Shown: piece by piece, positions 1-8,221 of the stretch
Layout: each line of letters opens with the position of its first letter
How positions within the stretch are numbered: position 1 is the stretch's first letter
NCBI GenBank assembly: GCA_015068445.1
Contig: SVKN01000007.1
Coordinates: forward strand, 1-50,197
Length of the DNA: 50,197 nt
Reading direction: 5' to 3'
Source of the DNA: Oscillospiraceae bacterium
Lineage (GTDB): Bacteria; Bacillota; Clostridia; Oscillospirales; Butyricicoccaceae
The notes under the pieces: model-generated
Told to the model about the DNA's origin: nothing
Seen by the model: only the letters and a program-made list of their open reading frames with translations
Databases searched by the model: none
Program-made: the position numbers and the translations under genes

Positions 1-2
1 CC

Positions 3-539
3 GGGCTGCGCACGCTGAAGGGGCTGGTGGCGAAGTATTCCGACTTCGATTTCGAGCTGTGCCAGGTCTCCTCCGTCTACCGCGGCGTGGCCCAGGCCGG
101 CATGAACATCAGCCGCGGCAGCGCCTCCGGCATCGAGCAGGGCGACGTGGTCATGAGCCGCGGCGGCATGATCGGCTACGTCTCCGACGTGGGGCCCAAC
201 TACAGCGAGGTCGTCACCGTGCTGGACGTCTCCTTTGAATGCGAGGCGAAGGTCGTGCGCACCAAGGAGACCGTCATCGCCCGGGGCAGCTACGACCTGC
301 TGTCCAGGGGGAAGTTCGAGCTGGCCTTCCTGGACAAGGAGGCCGACCTGAAGGTGGGCGATCTGGTGGAGACCTCCGGCTACGCCGGCGTTTACCCGCC
401 GGGGCTGATCCTCGGCCGCGTGGAGGAGATCACCCTCGACGCGGGCGGCCTCACCCGCAACGCCGTCGTCGCGCCCATCGACGATATCTTCGACATGAAA
501 TGGGTCTACGTGGTGAAGGATTTCGAGGTGGTCCAATGA
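3..539 (+). CDS. mreC: Rod-shape-determining protein MreC, C-terminal part (5' end outside window)
   Basis: MreC is a membrane-anchored extracytoplasmic scaffold of the elongasome that couples MreB/MreD to PBP2. The reading frame is open to the left edge, so the membrane anchor and coiled coil lie outside the window; about 178 residues of the periplasmic beta-domain are visible. Family hallmarks are the GMIGYV segment about 60 residues in and the motif GDLVETSGYAGVYPPGLILG near the C-terminus, followed by a hydrophobic WVYVV strand. The stop overlaps the mreD start (ATGA), and PBP2 follows, giving the standard mreC-mreD-mrdA order. Identification is secure; only the N-terminus is unknown. Confidence 0.95.
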   Translation, partial: GLRTLKGLVAKYSDFDFELCQVSSVYRGVAQAGMNISRGSASGIEQGDVVMSRGGMIGYVSDVGPNYSEVVTVLDVSFECEAKVVRTKETVIARGSYDLLSRGKFELAFLDKEADLKVGDLVETSGYAGVYPPGLILGRVEEITLDAGGLTRNAVVAPIDDIFDMKWVYVVKDFEVVQ

Positions 540-1063
540 ACGAGCTGGACGCCCGCCTCACCCGGCGCTACGTGACCAAGGTGATTTTGTATATCCTGCT
601 GAGCGTGCTCCTGTACGTGCTGACCACGGCCCGGGGGACGGTCGTCTCCGCCCGGCTGGTCAACATCAACGTCATGCCCTTCTTCGTGGCGGCGCTGGGC
701 TTCTTCGAGGGGCCCTATCTGGCCGGGAGCATGGGCGTGTGGTGCGGCCTGCTGCTGACGCTCAGCTCTAATACCGTGGAAGGGGCCGAGGCGCTTGCCC
801 TCGGTCTGTTCGGCGTGCTGTGCGGCACCGTGGGCGTCACATTCATGCGCCGCATCGCGCTGTCGGGCCTTGCCTGCGGGCTGGGCTTCCTGGCGCTGCG
901 CGGCGTCATGTCCGCCGTCTATTATCAGCTGTTCTACGGCATCCACCCCCGGGACATCGCGGTGTCCTGCGCGCTGTGCGCGGCGCTGTCGGTCCTGCCG
1001 GGCCTGCTGTGCTGGCAGCTCGTCTCCCTCATCCACGACCGCCTGACCGAGGAGGAGAGCTGA
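536..1063 (+). CDS. mreD: Rod-shape-determining protein MreD
   Basis: Integral membrane partner of MreC in the cell-elongation complex. The 175-residue product begins at an ATG that overlaps the mreC stop by four bases, so the two are translationally coupled. It has a short charged N-terminus and about five hydrophobic segments, with Gly-rich membrane helices and a short cytoplasmic tail (LTEEES). Sequence conservation in MreD is weak, so the call rests on size, topology and its place between mreC and a class B PBP. An upstream in-frame extension inside mreC was rejected because it has no ribosome binding site and reads in the wrong frame of mreC. Confidence 0.9.
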   Translation: MNELDARLTRRYVTKVILYILLSVLLYVLTTARGTVVSARLVNINVMPFFVAALGFFEGPYLAGSMGVWCGLLLTLSSNTVEGAEALALGLFGVLCGTVGVTFMRRIALSGLACGLGFLALRGVMSAVYYQLFYGIHPRDIAVSCALCAALSVLPGLLCWQLVSLIHDRLTEEES

Positions 1064-1064
1064 C

Positions 1065-3119
1065 ATGAGCCGCAATCAGGTTTTGTGGCGCATCTGGGTC
1101 CTCTGCCTCGTCATGCTGACCATCACGGGGCTGCTGGGCCTGCGCCTGGTCTATCTGCAGATGGTCCGGGGCGACCAGTACAAGACCGTCGCCGCCCGCC
1201 AGACCTCCGTGCGCTACACCGTCAAGGCCAGCCGCGGCCAGCTGCTGGACCGCAGCGGTACGCCGCTGGTGTCGAATGAATTGAGCTACGCCGTGCGCTT
1301 CGACTACTACGACTGGGACAAGGAGCGCCAGAACGAGATCATCACCCGCGTCTGCGCCATCCTCGACGCGGGCGGCGTCAGCCACTACGACAGCCTGCCC
1401 ATCACCGACGGCTACCCGCTGACCTACACCTATTCCTCCCTGGACTCCGGCGACGGCCGCGCCCTGGCGCGGTTCGTCGAAAAGACGCTCAAGCTGGAGG
1501 AGCTGCCCTCCGCCGGGAAGCTCTTTGAACTGCTCTGCGAGCGCTACGACGTGGACGAGAGCATGGACTTCATGCAGAAGCGGCTGCTGATCGGCGTGCG
1601 GTACGAGATGGAGCGCCGCGAGTTTTCGGCCTACGCGCCCTTCGTGCTGGCCACGGGCGCCGACATCGACACCGTGGGCCACATCACCCAGCTGCACCTG
1701 TCCCTCCCTGGCGTCTCCGTGGAGGCCGACAGCACCCGCCGCTACGACACCGACGCCGCCGCCCACATCCTGGGCCGCGTGGACATCATCTACGCCGAGG
1801 AATACCAGGAGCTGAAGGATCAGGGCTACGGCCTCAACGACATCCTGGGCAAGGACGGCATGGAAAAGGCGCTGGAGCCGCTGCTGCGCGGCTGGGACGG
1901 CAAGGAGACGCTGGTGGCCGACATCCGAGGCAACGTCATCGAGCGCTATATCTCCGAGGAGCCGCGCCCCGGCGCCAACTGTTATCTGACCCTCGATCTG
2001 GGCCTCCAGCAGGTGGCCGAGCGGGCGCTGGCCGAGACCATCGAGACCATCCGCGCCAACGGGGCGCGCCTGTCTACCCGGCAGGGCGCCGACGCCGAGG
2101 GCGGCGCAGCCGTCGTCATCGACGTCCGATCCGGCGAGATCCTCGCCATGGCCAGCTATCCGACCTACTCCCTGCGCACCTTCCGGCAGGATTACGCCGT
2201 GATGAAGGACGACCCGCTGGCGCCCATGTACAACCGCGCCATCATGGGCCTGTACGCCCCCGGCTCCACCTTCAAGATGGTCACCGCCGCCGCCGCGCTG
2301 GAGGAGGGGATCATCACGCCCAACACGAAGATCACGGATCTGGGCATCTACACCTTCTGGGAAGACTATCAGCCCCGCTGCTGGATCTACCGCGACCGCG
2401 GCCAGACCCACGGCCGCATCAACGTCAGCGAGGCCATCAAATACTCCTGCAACTATTTCTTCTATGAGGTCGGCCGCCTGCTGGGCATCGACAAGCTGGT
2501 GGAGTACGCCAACGCCTTTGGCCTCGGGCAGGTCACGGGCGTGGAGCTGGCAGGGGAGAAGGCCGGTCAGGTGGCCTCCGACAAGACCATCGACGACTGG
2601 CAGGGCGGCCTCGTGCTGCAGGCGGCCATCGGCCAGTCGGCCCATCAGTTCACGCCGCTGCAGCTGGCCAACTACGTGGCCACCCTCGTCAACGGCGGCA
2701 CCCGCTACCGCCCCCATCTGCTGAAAAAGGCTGTGGACTACAGCTTCACCGAGACCGTGCTGGAGCCGGAGCCCGAGGTCCTGCAGACCATCGACCTCAA
2801 GCAGTCCACCGTGGACGCCATCAAGGAGGGCATGCGCGGCGTCGTCACCGAGGACGGCACCGCCTCCGCCGTCTTCCGCGGCTACCCGATCCCCGTGGGC
2901 GGCAAGACGGGCTCCGCCCAGACCCGCAAGGGCCGCTCGGCCCACGGCGTCTTCGTCTCCTTCGCTCCCTACGACGACCCCGAGATCGCCGTGTGCGTCG
3001 TGGGCGAGTACGCCGGCAGCGGCGGCAGCGTCGCGCCCGTCGTCGTGCAGATCTATAACCATTATTTCGGCCTCGATCAGACCGAGGAGCTCCCCGACAA
3101 CGGCAGCGTCGCCGAATAG
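1065..3119 (+). CDS. mrdA: Penicillin-binding protein 2 (class B transpeptidase of the elongasome)
   Basis: Cross-links lateral-wall peptidoglycan as the transpeptidase partner of RodA. The 684-residue protein has a single N-terminal membrane anchor (about residues 8-30), a PBP dimerisation domain starting at the SRGQLLDRSG motif, and a transpeptidase domain. All three active-site motifs are present: S401-T-F-K404, S461-C-N463 and K614-T-G616. It starts one base after the mreD stop. No rodA or mreB is seen downstream; rodA may lie elsewhere. It is followed by a 180-bp gap with a strong new promoter, so the mre operon seems to end here, although I see no convincing terminator. Confidence 0.95.
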   Translation: MSRNQVLWRIWVLCLVMLTITGLLGLRLVYLQMVRGDQYKTVAARQTSVRYTVKASRGQLLDRSGTPLVSNELSYAVRFDYYDWDKERQNEIITRVCAILDAGGVSHYDSLPITDGYPLTYTYSSLDSGDGRALARFVEKTLKLEELPSAGKLFELLCERYDVDESMDFMQKRLLIGVRYEMERREFSAYAPFVLATGADIDTVGHITQLHLSLPGVSVEADSTRRYDTDAAAHILGRVDIIYAEEYQELKDQGYGLNDILGKDGMEKALEPLLRGWDGKETLVADIRGNVIERYISEEPRPGANCYLTLDLGLQQVAERALAETIETIRANGARLSTRQGADAEGGAAVVIDVRSGEILAMASYPTYSLRTFRQDYAVMKDDPLAPMYNRAIMGLYAPGSTFKMVTAAAALEEGIITPNTKITDLGIYTFWEDYQPRCWIYRDRGQTHGRINVSEAIKYSCNYFFYEVGRLLGIDKLVEYANAFGLGQVTGVELAGEKAGQVASDKTIDDWQGGLVLQAAIGQSAHQFTPLQLANYVATLVNGGTRYRPHLLKKAVDYSFTETVLEPEPEVLQTIDLKQSTVDAIKEGMRGVVTEDGTASAVFRGYPIPVGGKTGSAQTRKGRSAHGVFVSFAPYDDPEIAVCVVGEYAGSGGSVAPVVVQIYNHYFGLDQTEELPDNGSVAE

Positions 3120-3183
3120 CGGAAAATATACCAAAAGAATCTGGCGATCTTTCACAAAACATTACCAAAGGTACAATTTCTTC

Positions 3184-3212
3184 TTGTCTATTGTGATAGC
3201 GTACTATATAAT
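3184..3212 (+). promoter_or_regulatory. Promoter of minD-mgsA
   Basis: TTGTCT (3184-3189), a 17-bp spacer and a perfect TATAAT (3207-3212), about 90 bp ahead of the minD start in an AT-richer gap. It lets the MinD-like gene and mgsA be transcribed independently of the mre operon. Confidence 0.75.
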
Positions 3213-3301
3213 AGCTGTATAAGGAAAAGCCTCGGCTTGATGTCCGTTTTTCCGTACAAACGTGACTGAGGGCGGCTTTTCGCATCAACGGGAGGAACAT
3301 C

Positions 3302-4063
3302 GTGGGACAGGTACTATCCGTCGCGTCCGGCAAGGGCGGCACCGGCAAGACGTCATTCTGCGCCGGGATCGGCGTGGCTTTGTGCGCCCTGGGCGAAAAG
3401 GTGCTGGTGATCGACGCCGACTGCGGCCTGCGCAGCCTCGACATCGTCCTGGGTATGACAGACTCGCTGCTGTTTTCCTACGCCGACGTCATCCTGGGCC
3501 GCTCCGGCCTCAAGGAGGCCGCCGTCAAACACCCCGTGGTCAAGAATCTCCGGGTCCTCACGGCCCCGGCGTCCATCTCCGCGGGCGCCAGCTTCGGCGA
3601 CGAGAAGATCGGCGCGCTGCTGCAGCTGGCCCGGGAGCATTTCACCTACGTGCTGGTGGACTGTCCCGCCGGCTTCGGGGAGGACGTGCTGTCCTTCGCC
3701 CGCGGCTCCGACCGCGCGGTGGTCGTTTCCACGCCGGACTACACCTCGCTGCGCGGCGCGCAGCGCATCGGCACCCAGATGATGGACGGCGGCACCGACC
3801 GCGTCAAGATCGTCGTCAACCGCGTCCACGCGGGGATGATCGACATGGGCAATTCCGTCAACATCGACGCCGCCATGGACGCCTCGGGCCTGGCGCTGCT
3901 GGGCGTCGTGCCGGAGGATAAGGACGTCATCGCCTGCGGCAACCAGGGCAAGGTCCTGATGCTCCACTCCCGCGGCCCCGCCCGGGCTGCCTACAACAAC
4001 ATCGCCCGCCGCATCCGCGGCGAGCGCGTCAGCCTGCTGGACAAGGTCACCTTCCGCGACTGA
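3302..4063 (+). CDS. minD: MinD-like septum-site ParA/MRP ATPase
   Basis: MinD is a membrane-cycling ATPase that positions the division septum with MinC. The 253-residue protein starts at GTG behind GGGAGG. It carries the deviant Walker A SGKGGTGKTS with both signature lysines (K11, K16), the DADCGLRSLD segment and the DCPAG Walker B region. Neither minC nor minE lies beside it, although the neighbourhood (mreC, mreD, PBP2, then mgsA) is where the min genes sit in many Clostridia. The C-terminal tail (RIRGERVSLLDKVTFRD) is not an obvious MinD amphipathic membrane helix. It could be a MinD that works with distant partners or a diverged relative. Confidence 0.85.
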   Translation: MGQVLSVASGKGGTGKTSFCAGIGVALCALGEKVLVIDADCGLRSLDIVLGMTDSLLFSYADVILGRSGLKEAAVKHPVVKNLRVLTAPASISAGASFGDEKIGALLQLAREHFTYVLVDCPAGFGEDVLSFARGSDRAVVVSTPDYTSLRGAQRIGTQMMDGGTDRVKIVVNRVHAGMIDMGNSVNIDAAMDASGLALLGVVPEDKDVIACGNQGKVLMLHSRGPARAAYNNIARRIRGERVSLLDKVTFRD

Positions 4064-4111
4064 CGGCGCCCCTCGCATGGAACTCATCTGACAAGACAGG
4101 AGGAAATCTGC

Positions 4112-4513
4112 ATGAACATCGCCATTCTGGCCCAGGACAGCAAGAAGGAACTCACCGTTCAGTTCTGCATCGCCTATTGCGGCGTTCTGGCCAAGCATAA
4201 CATCTGTGCCACAGCCACCACCGGCAAAATCATCATGGATGCCACCGGCCTCAAGATAGATTGCCTCATGTCGGGCGCCACCGGCGGTGAGGAGCAGATC
4301 TCCGCCCGCGTGGTATACAACCAGATCGATTTGGTCTTGCTTTTCCGCGATCCTATGGTAAAATATGATAACGAGGCCACCCTCAACGATCTCATCCGCA
4401 ACTGCGACAAGAACAACATCCCCATCGCCACCAACGTCGCCACCGCGGAGGTGCTGATCCAGGGCCTGGCCCGCGGCGACCTCGCCTGGCGCGAGATCGT
4501 CAATCCCCAGTGA
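4112..4513 (+). CDS. mgsA: Methylglyoxal-synthase-like protein, catalytic residues substituted
   Basis: By fold this is methylglyoxal synthase (dihydroxyacetone phosphate to methylglyoxal plus phosphate): 133 residues with the family's ATTG phosphate-binding segment, SG..GG loop and the conserved ending NIPIATNVATAEVLI. Aligned by eye to the E. coli enzyme from memory, the phosphate-binding positions are kept (K12, T34, T36, T37, G55). The four catalytic-site residues are all changed: H19 to Q8, D71 to E60, H98 to N87 and D101 to T90. It follows minD with a good GGAGG site. It may bind a phosphorylated metabolite without converting it; the annotation as an active enzyme is doubtful. Confidence 0.85.
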   Translation: MNIAILAQDSKKELTVQFCIAYCGVLAKHNICATATTGKIIMDATGLKIDCLMSGATGGEEQISARVVYNQIDLVLLFRDPMVKYDNEATLNDLIRNCDKNNIPIATNVATAEVLIQGLARGDLAWREIVNPQ

Positions 4514-4569
4514 GAAAGCGTGAGCGCATATGCGCATGACGATACGAAAACCAGACATCGATCCTTGCC

Positions 4570-4639
4570 TGCCGGACGCGCCGAGTCCGGCAGGCGATTG
4601 ACTGTGTACGGATAAAGGCAGCAGCGCGCCTTGCGCGCA
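4570..4639. repeat. 70-bp direct repeat, left copy
   Basis: Identical to 4808-4877 except for one base (GATTG versus GGTTG). It contains the hairpin TGCCGGAC-7 nt-GTCCGGCA at one end and GCGCGC-CTT-GCGCGC at the other. The pair brackets the multi-hairpin element between them. Confidence 0.9.
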
Positions 4640-4800
4640 GTATCGGATCACATTTTTGCGCCGACATGCGCGGCGCAAAAATGACCTTCCGTCCTGCAAA
4701 CGTGCGGAGCGAAGCTCCGTGCGCTGCAGCAGGACGGACTGAGCGGGAAAAGCAAGGCTTTTTCCGCGGGCCCTTTTGCCGCAAATCCTGATTTGCGGCA
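4624..4800 (-). repeat. Five-hairpin structured repeat element, copy C (minus strand)
   Basis: Read on the minus strand it shows, in order: H1 (4777-4800, 11-bp stem around CAAATC-AG-GATTTG), H2 (4744-4766), H3 (4688-4738, outer stem TCCGTCCTGC/GCAGGACGGA, internal loop TGCAGCGCA...CACGTTT, apical stem CGGAGC/GCTCCG), H4 (4651-4683, perfect 13-bp stem, loop CGCATGT) and H5 (4624-4638). The same order recurs at 26069-26246, and H1-H3 recur at 47619-47730. It lies antisense to both neighbouring genes, which argues against a simple leader or terminator. Confidence 0.8.
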
Positions 4801-4807
4801 GACATCA

Positions 4808-4877
4808 TGCCGGACGCGCCGAGTCCGGCAGGCGGTTGACTGTGTACGGATAAAGGCAGCAGCGCGCCTTGCGCGCA
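4808..4877. repeat. 70-bp direct repeat, right copy
   Basis: 69 of 70 bases match 4570-4639. It ends 27 bp before the aminotransferase start, so its terminal GC hairpin sits in the 5' untranslated region of that gene. Confidence 0.9.
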
Positions 4878-4904
4878 ATTATTATGAAACAGGGAGGGCC
4901 TCCC

Positions 4905-6128
4905 GTGAGTGATCTCAGGAAGAAAATGAAGCCCGCGTTCGCCGCGCTGGGCCTGCAGGCGTTCTCCGCCGCGCAGAAGGCCGACGTCGGCGACGTCGCC
5001 GAGCGCATGAAGCAGCAGAACGTGGCGCTGATGAGCTGGGCGGACCCGTTCATGCCCGACCCGTCGATCCCCGCGGACGTGCTGCAGGCGGCGCTGGAGG
5101 CGCTGCAGAGCGGCTTCCCCTCTCACTACACCATGCCCATCGGCGACCCGGAGCTCAAGCGCCTGATCGCCGCGCGCATCGAGCGGAAATACGGCATGAA
5201 GCTGGACCCCGACCGGAACATCATCATCAATCCCGGCTCGGACAACGGCCTGCTGTTCGCCATGATGCCCTTCATCTGCCCCGGCGACGAGGTCCTGGTC
5301 CACGACCCCAGCTACGCCAGCAACTTCCTCAACCCGGAGCTGCTGGGCGGAGTGACGGTCAAGGTCCCCACGTACCGTGAGGACGGCTATCACCTGCGCA
5401 TCGAGGAGTATGAAAAGCGCGTCACCGACAGGACGAAGATGGTCCTGCTGACGAACCCCAACAACCCCACGGGCGTCTGCTATACCCGCGGGGAGCTGGA
5501 GCAGCTGGCGGACTTCTGCGTCCGGCACGACCTGATCTGCGTCTGCGACCAGGCCTTCGAGGACACGGTCCTGCCCGGCCGCGAGATGGTCTGCATCGCG
5601 TCCCTCCCCGGCATGTGGGAGCGCACGGTGACGGTCTGCTCGGTCAGCAAGGGCATGGGCCTCAGCGGCTTCCGCGTGGGCTGGACCTACGCCTGCGAGG
5701 ACTTCATGGACGTCTTTTTCGCCTCCGCCGTCAACGTCCAGGGCGCCACCAGCACCCTGGCCCAGATGGCCGTCAAGCCCGCCTTCCGCGACGACAGCTA
5801 TATCGAGCGGTACAAGGAGAAGTACCTGCTTCGCCATCAGTACGCGTATCGGCTGTTCAACGCGATCCCCGGCGTCTCCATGGACATGCCGGAGGCCGGC
5901 TTCTTCATCTGGATCGACGTGTCGGGGCTGGGCGATTCCGGGGAGATCGTGCAGTATCTCGTGGAGGAGGCCCGGGTCAGCGCCAACGACGGCGCCTTTT
6001 ACGGCGATCAGGGAAAGGGCTGTATCCGCCTGATCGACGGCTGCTTCTGGGACGACGCGGACGCCTGCGCGGCCATGGACCGCATGGCGGCGGCATTCCG
6101 GAAGCTGGCGGAACGGAACAACAAATAA
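4905..6128 (+). CDS. Pyridoxal-phosphate class I/II aminotransferase (aspartate-aminotransferase fold)
   Basis: Fold type I PLP enzyme of 407 residues that moves amino groups between amino and keto acids; substrate not resolvable by eye. The PLP lysine is K249 in SVSKGMGLSGFRVGW. The NPNNPTG segment and the D..F.D cofactor region are present, and the C-terminal substrate Arg region is CIRLID. I chose GTG 4905 because AGGGAGG sits seven bases upstream; an in-frame ATG at 4884 lacks a site. It stands alone between the repeat element and aspS, so aspartate or alanine metabolism is possible but unproven. Confidence 0.85.
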   Translation: MSDLRKKMKPAFAALGLQAFSAAQKADVGDVAERMKQQNVALMSWADPFMPDPSIPADVLQAALEALQSGFPSHYTMPIGDPELKRLIAARIERKYGMKLDPDRNIIINPGSDNGLLFAMMPFICPGDEVLVHDPSYASNFLNPELLGGVTVKVPTYREDGYHLRIEEYEKRVTDRTKMVLLTNPNNPTGVCYTRGELEQLADFCVRHDLICVCDQAFEDTVLPGREMVCIASLPGMWERTVTVCSVSKGMGLSGFRVGWTYACEDFMDVFFASAVNVQGATSTLAQMAVKPAFRDDSYIERYKEKYLLRHQYAYRLFNAIPGVSMDMPEAGFFIWIDVSGLGDSGEIVQYLVEEARVSANDGAFYGDQGKGCIRLIDGCFWDDADACAAMDRMAAAFRKLAERNNK

Positions 6129-6155
6129 GAATCAATCAGAATAGAGGAAACGACT

Positions 6156-7952
6156 ATGAACAATCCCTTTACCAACGGACGGGTCTACTGCGGCTCCATC
6201 CGTGAGGAAGATATCGGCAAGCGCGTCACCGTCTGCGGCTGGGTGGCCAGAGCCCGCGACCTGGGCGGCCTGATCTTCGTCGACATGCGCGACCGCGAGG
6301 GCATCGCCCAGTGCGTCTTCGACCAGACGATCAACCCCGAGCTGTTCGACAAGGCCCAGAGCCTGCGCAGCGAGTACACGGCCTCCATCACCGGCACCGT
6401 GCGCATGCGCTCCTCCATCAACGAGAAGATCCCCACGGGCCGCGTGGAGATCCTGGCCGAGAGCGTCACGATCTTCGCCGCCTCCGAGACGACGCCCTTC
6501 GAGATCCTCGACGACGTCAGCGTCAACGACGCTCTGCGCCTCAAGTACCGCTATCTCGACCTGCGCCGTCCCACGCTGCAGAAGGCTCTGGCGCTGCGCC
6601 ACCGCATCACGCAGCTGGCCCGCAACTACTTCGACGAGAACGGCTTCCTGGAGATCGAGACCCCGATCCTCACCAAGTCCACCCCCGAGGGCGCCCGCGA
6701 CTATCTGGTGCCCTCCCGCGTCCACCCCGGCGAGTTCTACGCCCTGCCCCAGTCGCCCCAGCAGTACAAGCAGCTGCTGATGCTGTCGGGCTTCGACCGC
6801 TATATCCAGATCGCCCGCTGCTTCCGCGACGAGGACCTGCGCTATGACCGCCAGCCCGAGTTCACCCAGATCGACCTGGAGATGAGCTTCGTGGACATCG
6901 ACGACGTCATCGCCGTCAACGAAGGCTTCCTCAAGCGTCTGTTCAAGGAGATCCAGGGCATCGACCTGCAGCTGCCCCTGCAGCGCATGACCTACGCCGA
7001 GGCCATGAGCCGCTACGGCTCCGACAAGCCCGACCTGCGCTTCGGCATGGAGCTCCACGACCTGACGGAGCTGGCGAAGGACTGCGGCTTCAGCGTCTTT
7101 GAAAACGCCGCCAACTCCGGCGGCATCGTCACCGCCATCTGCGCCAAGGGCGCCGGCGACAAGCTGTCCCGCAAGGAGGTCGACGCCCTGGGCGAGTACG
7201 TCAAGACCTACCGCGCCAAGGGCCTCGCCTGGATCAAGCTGACGACCAAGGGCGACATGAGCTCCAGCTTCGCCAAGTTCCTCTCCGCCGAAAAGCTGGA
7301 GGCGCTGAAGCAGGCCGTGGGCGCCGAGAACGGCGACCTGATCCTCTGCGTCGCCGACAGCGACGTGGAGCTGGCTCAGAACGCACTGGGCGCCCTGCGC
7401 TGCAACGTGGCCCGCAAGCTGGACATGATCCCCGCCAACGTCTGGAAGCCCTTGTGGATCGTCGAGTTCCCGCTGTTCGAGTACGGCGAGGACGACGACG
7501 GCAACACCCGCCTCTACGCCAAGCACCATCCGTTCACCGCGCCCATGGATGAGGACATCGCGCTGTTCGACACCGATCCCATCAAGATGCGCGCCAAGGC
7601 ATACGACATCGTCCTCAACGGCACCGAGCTGGGCGGCGGCTCCATCCGTATCCACGACAGCGGCGTGCAGCAGAAGATGTTCAACGCCCTGGGCTTCACC
7701 AACGAGGACACCGAGGCCCGCTTCGGCCACATGCTGACGGCCTTCAAGTACGGCGCGCCTCCCCACGGCGGCCTGGCCTACGGCCTGGACCGCATGGTCA
7801 TGTGGATGGCCGGCACCGAGAACATCCGCGACGTCATCGCCTTCCCCAAGGTCCAGAACGCCTCCGACCTCATGATGGACTGCCCCTCCGAGGTCGACGA
7901 CAAGCAGCTCCGCGACCTCAGCATCAAGCTCGACCTCCCCAAAAAGGAATAA
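6156..7952 (+). CDS. aspS: Aspartyl-tRNA synthetase
   Basis: Class II synthetase that charges tRNA-Asp. At 598 residues it is the normal bacterial length: N-terminal OB-fold anticodon domain (about 1-110, GWVARARDLGGLIFVDMRDR), catalytic core, bacterial GAD insertion (about 285-430) and C-terminal motif 3 (GGLAYGLDRMVM). Motif 2 reads FRDEDLRYDRQPEFTQID near residue 225. The start follows AGAGGAAA. A strong terminator lies directly after it. A tRNA-Asp gene occurs at the far right of the window but is not linked. Whether it also charges tRNA-Asn cannot be told from the sequence here. Confidence 0.97.
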   Translation: MNNPFTNGRVYCGSIREEDIGKRVTVCGWVARARDLGGLIFVDMRDREGIAQCVFDQTINPELFDKAQSLRSEYTASITGTVRMRSSINEKIPTGRVEILAESVTIFAASETTPFEILDDVSVNDALRLKYRYLDLRRPTLQKALALRHRITQLARNYFDENGFLEIETPILTKSTPEGARDYLVPSRVHPGEFYALPQSPQQYKQLLMLSGFDRYIQIARCFRDEDLRYDRQPEFTQIDLEMSFVDIDDVIAVNEGFLKRLFKEIQGIDLQLPLQRMTYAEAMSRYGSDKPDLRFGMELHDLTELAKDCGFSVFENAANSGGIVTAICAKGAGDKLSRKEVDALGEYVKTYRAKGLAWIKLTTKGDMSSSFAKFLSAEKLEALKQAVGAENGDLILCVADSDVELAQNALGALRCNVARKLDMIPANVWKPLWIVEFPLFEYGEDDDGNTRLYAKHHPFTAPMDEDIALFDTDPIKMRAKAYDIVLNGTELGGGSIRIHDSGVQQKMFNALGFTNEDTEARFGHMLTAFKYGAPPHGGLAYGLDRMVMWMAGTENIRDVIAFPKVQNASDLMMDCPSEVDDKQLRDLSIKLDLPKKE

Positions 7953-7960
7953 AGCAAATA

Positions 7961-7988
7961 CAAAGGCCCCGCGAAAGCGGGGCCTTTG
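7961..7988 (+). terminator. Terminator of aspS
   Basis: Perfect 12-bp stem CAAAGGCCCCGC / GCGGGGCCTTTG with a GAAA tetraloop, nine bases after the stop. Confidence 0.85.
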
Positions 7989-7989
7989 C

Positions 7990-8118
7990 AGTGTATAGTG
8001 TACAGTTGACAGTGGACGATTGTCGTGCCTGCGGCGCATTTGATATCGCCGCAGATCGCGCCCGCGTTCTGTGGTCTTTGCAGGGAGCGGCGCCCTCGTC
8101 GCTCCGCTCAGGATGACA
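7990..8118. repeat. Dispersed-repeat cluster: TTGACA-type units and CGCTCAGGATGACA module
   Basis: Starts with overlapping units of the TACAGTTGACAGTGGAC type directly behind the aspS terminator. It ends with the TCGCTCCGCTCAGGATGACA module found again at 14800-14834, 22974-23010 and, inverted, 49678-49712. No open reading frame here is convincing. Confidence 0.65.
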
Positions 8119-8154
8119 ATGGGGGCGTCTCGCAGTTCAGCATCGGTCCGCCCA

Positions 8155-8183
8155 TTGACAGCCCGCCGATTTTTCACTATACT
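8155..8183 (+). promoter_or_regulatory. Promoter of the EamA transporter operon
   Basis: TTGACA (8155-8160), 17-bp spacer, TATACT (8178-8183), followed by a 5' leader of about 30 bases to the GTG start. Confidence 0.75.
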
Positions 8184-8221
8184 GAACCATAGCGCCGCCG
8201 GCGCGGGGGAGGTTATGAAAC

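Noticed and set aside
1029..3155. Very long open frame antisense to PBP2 (and similar long antisense frames at 6132-8177, 16311-18401, 18547-20280, 20375-22474, 33876-35351, 41095-42504)
   Set aside because: In GC-rich genes the complementary strand is often free of stops; these have no ribosome sites, are rich in repeated Gly/Ala/Val/His, and face well-identified genes.
4524..4535. Palindrome GCGCATATGCGC after mgsA as an operator
   Set aside because: It is downstream of a gene and close to repeat DNA with no promoter nearby.
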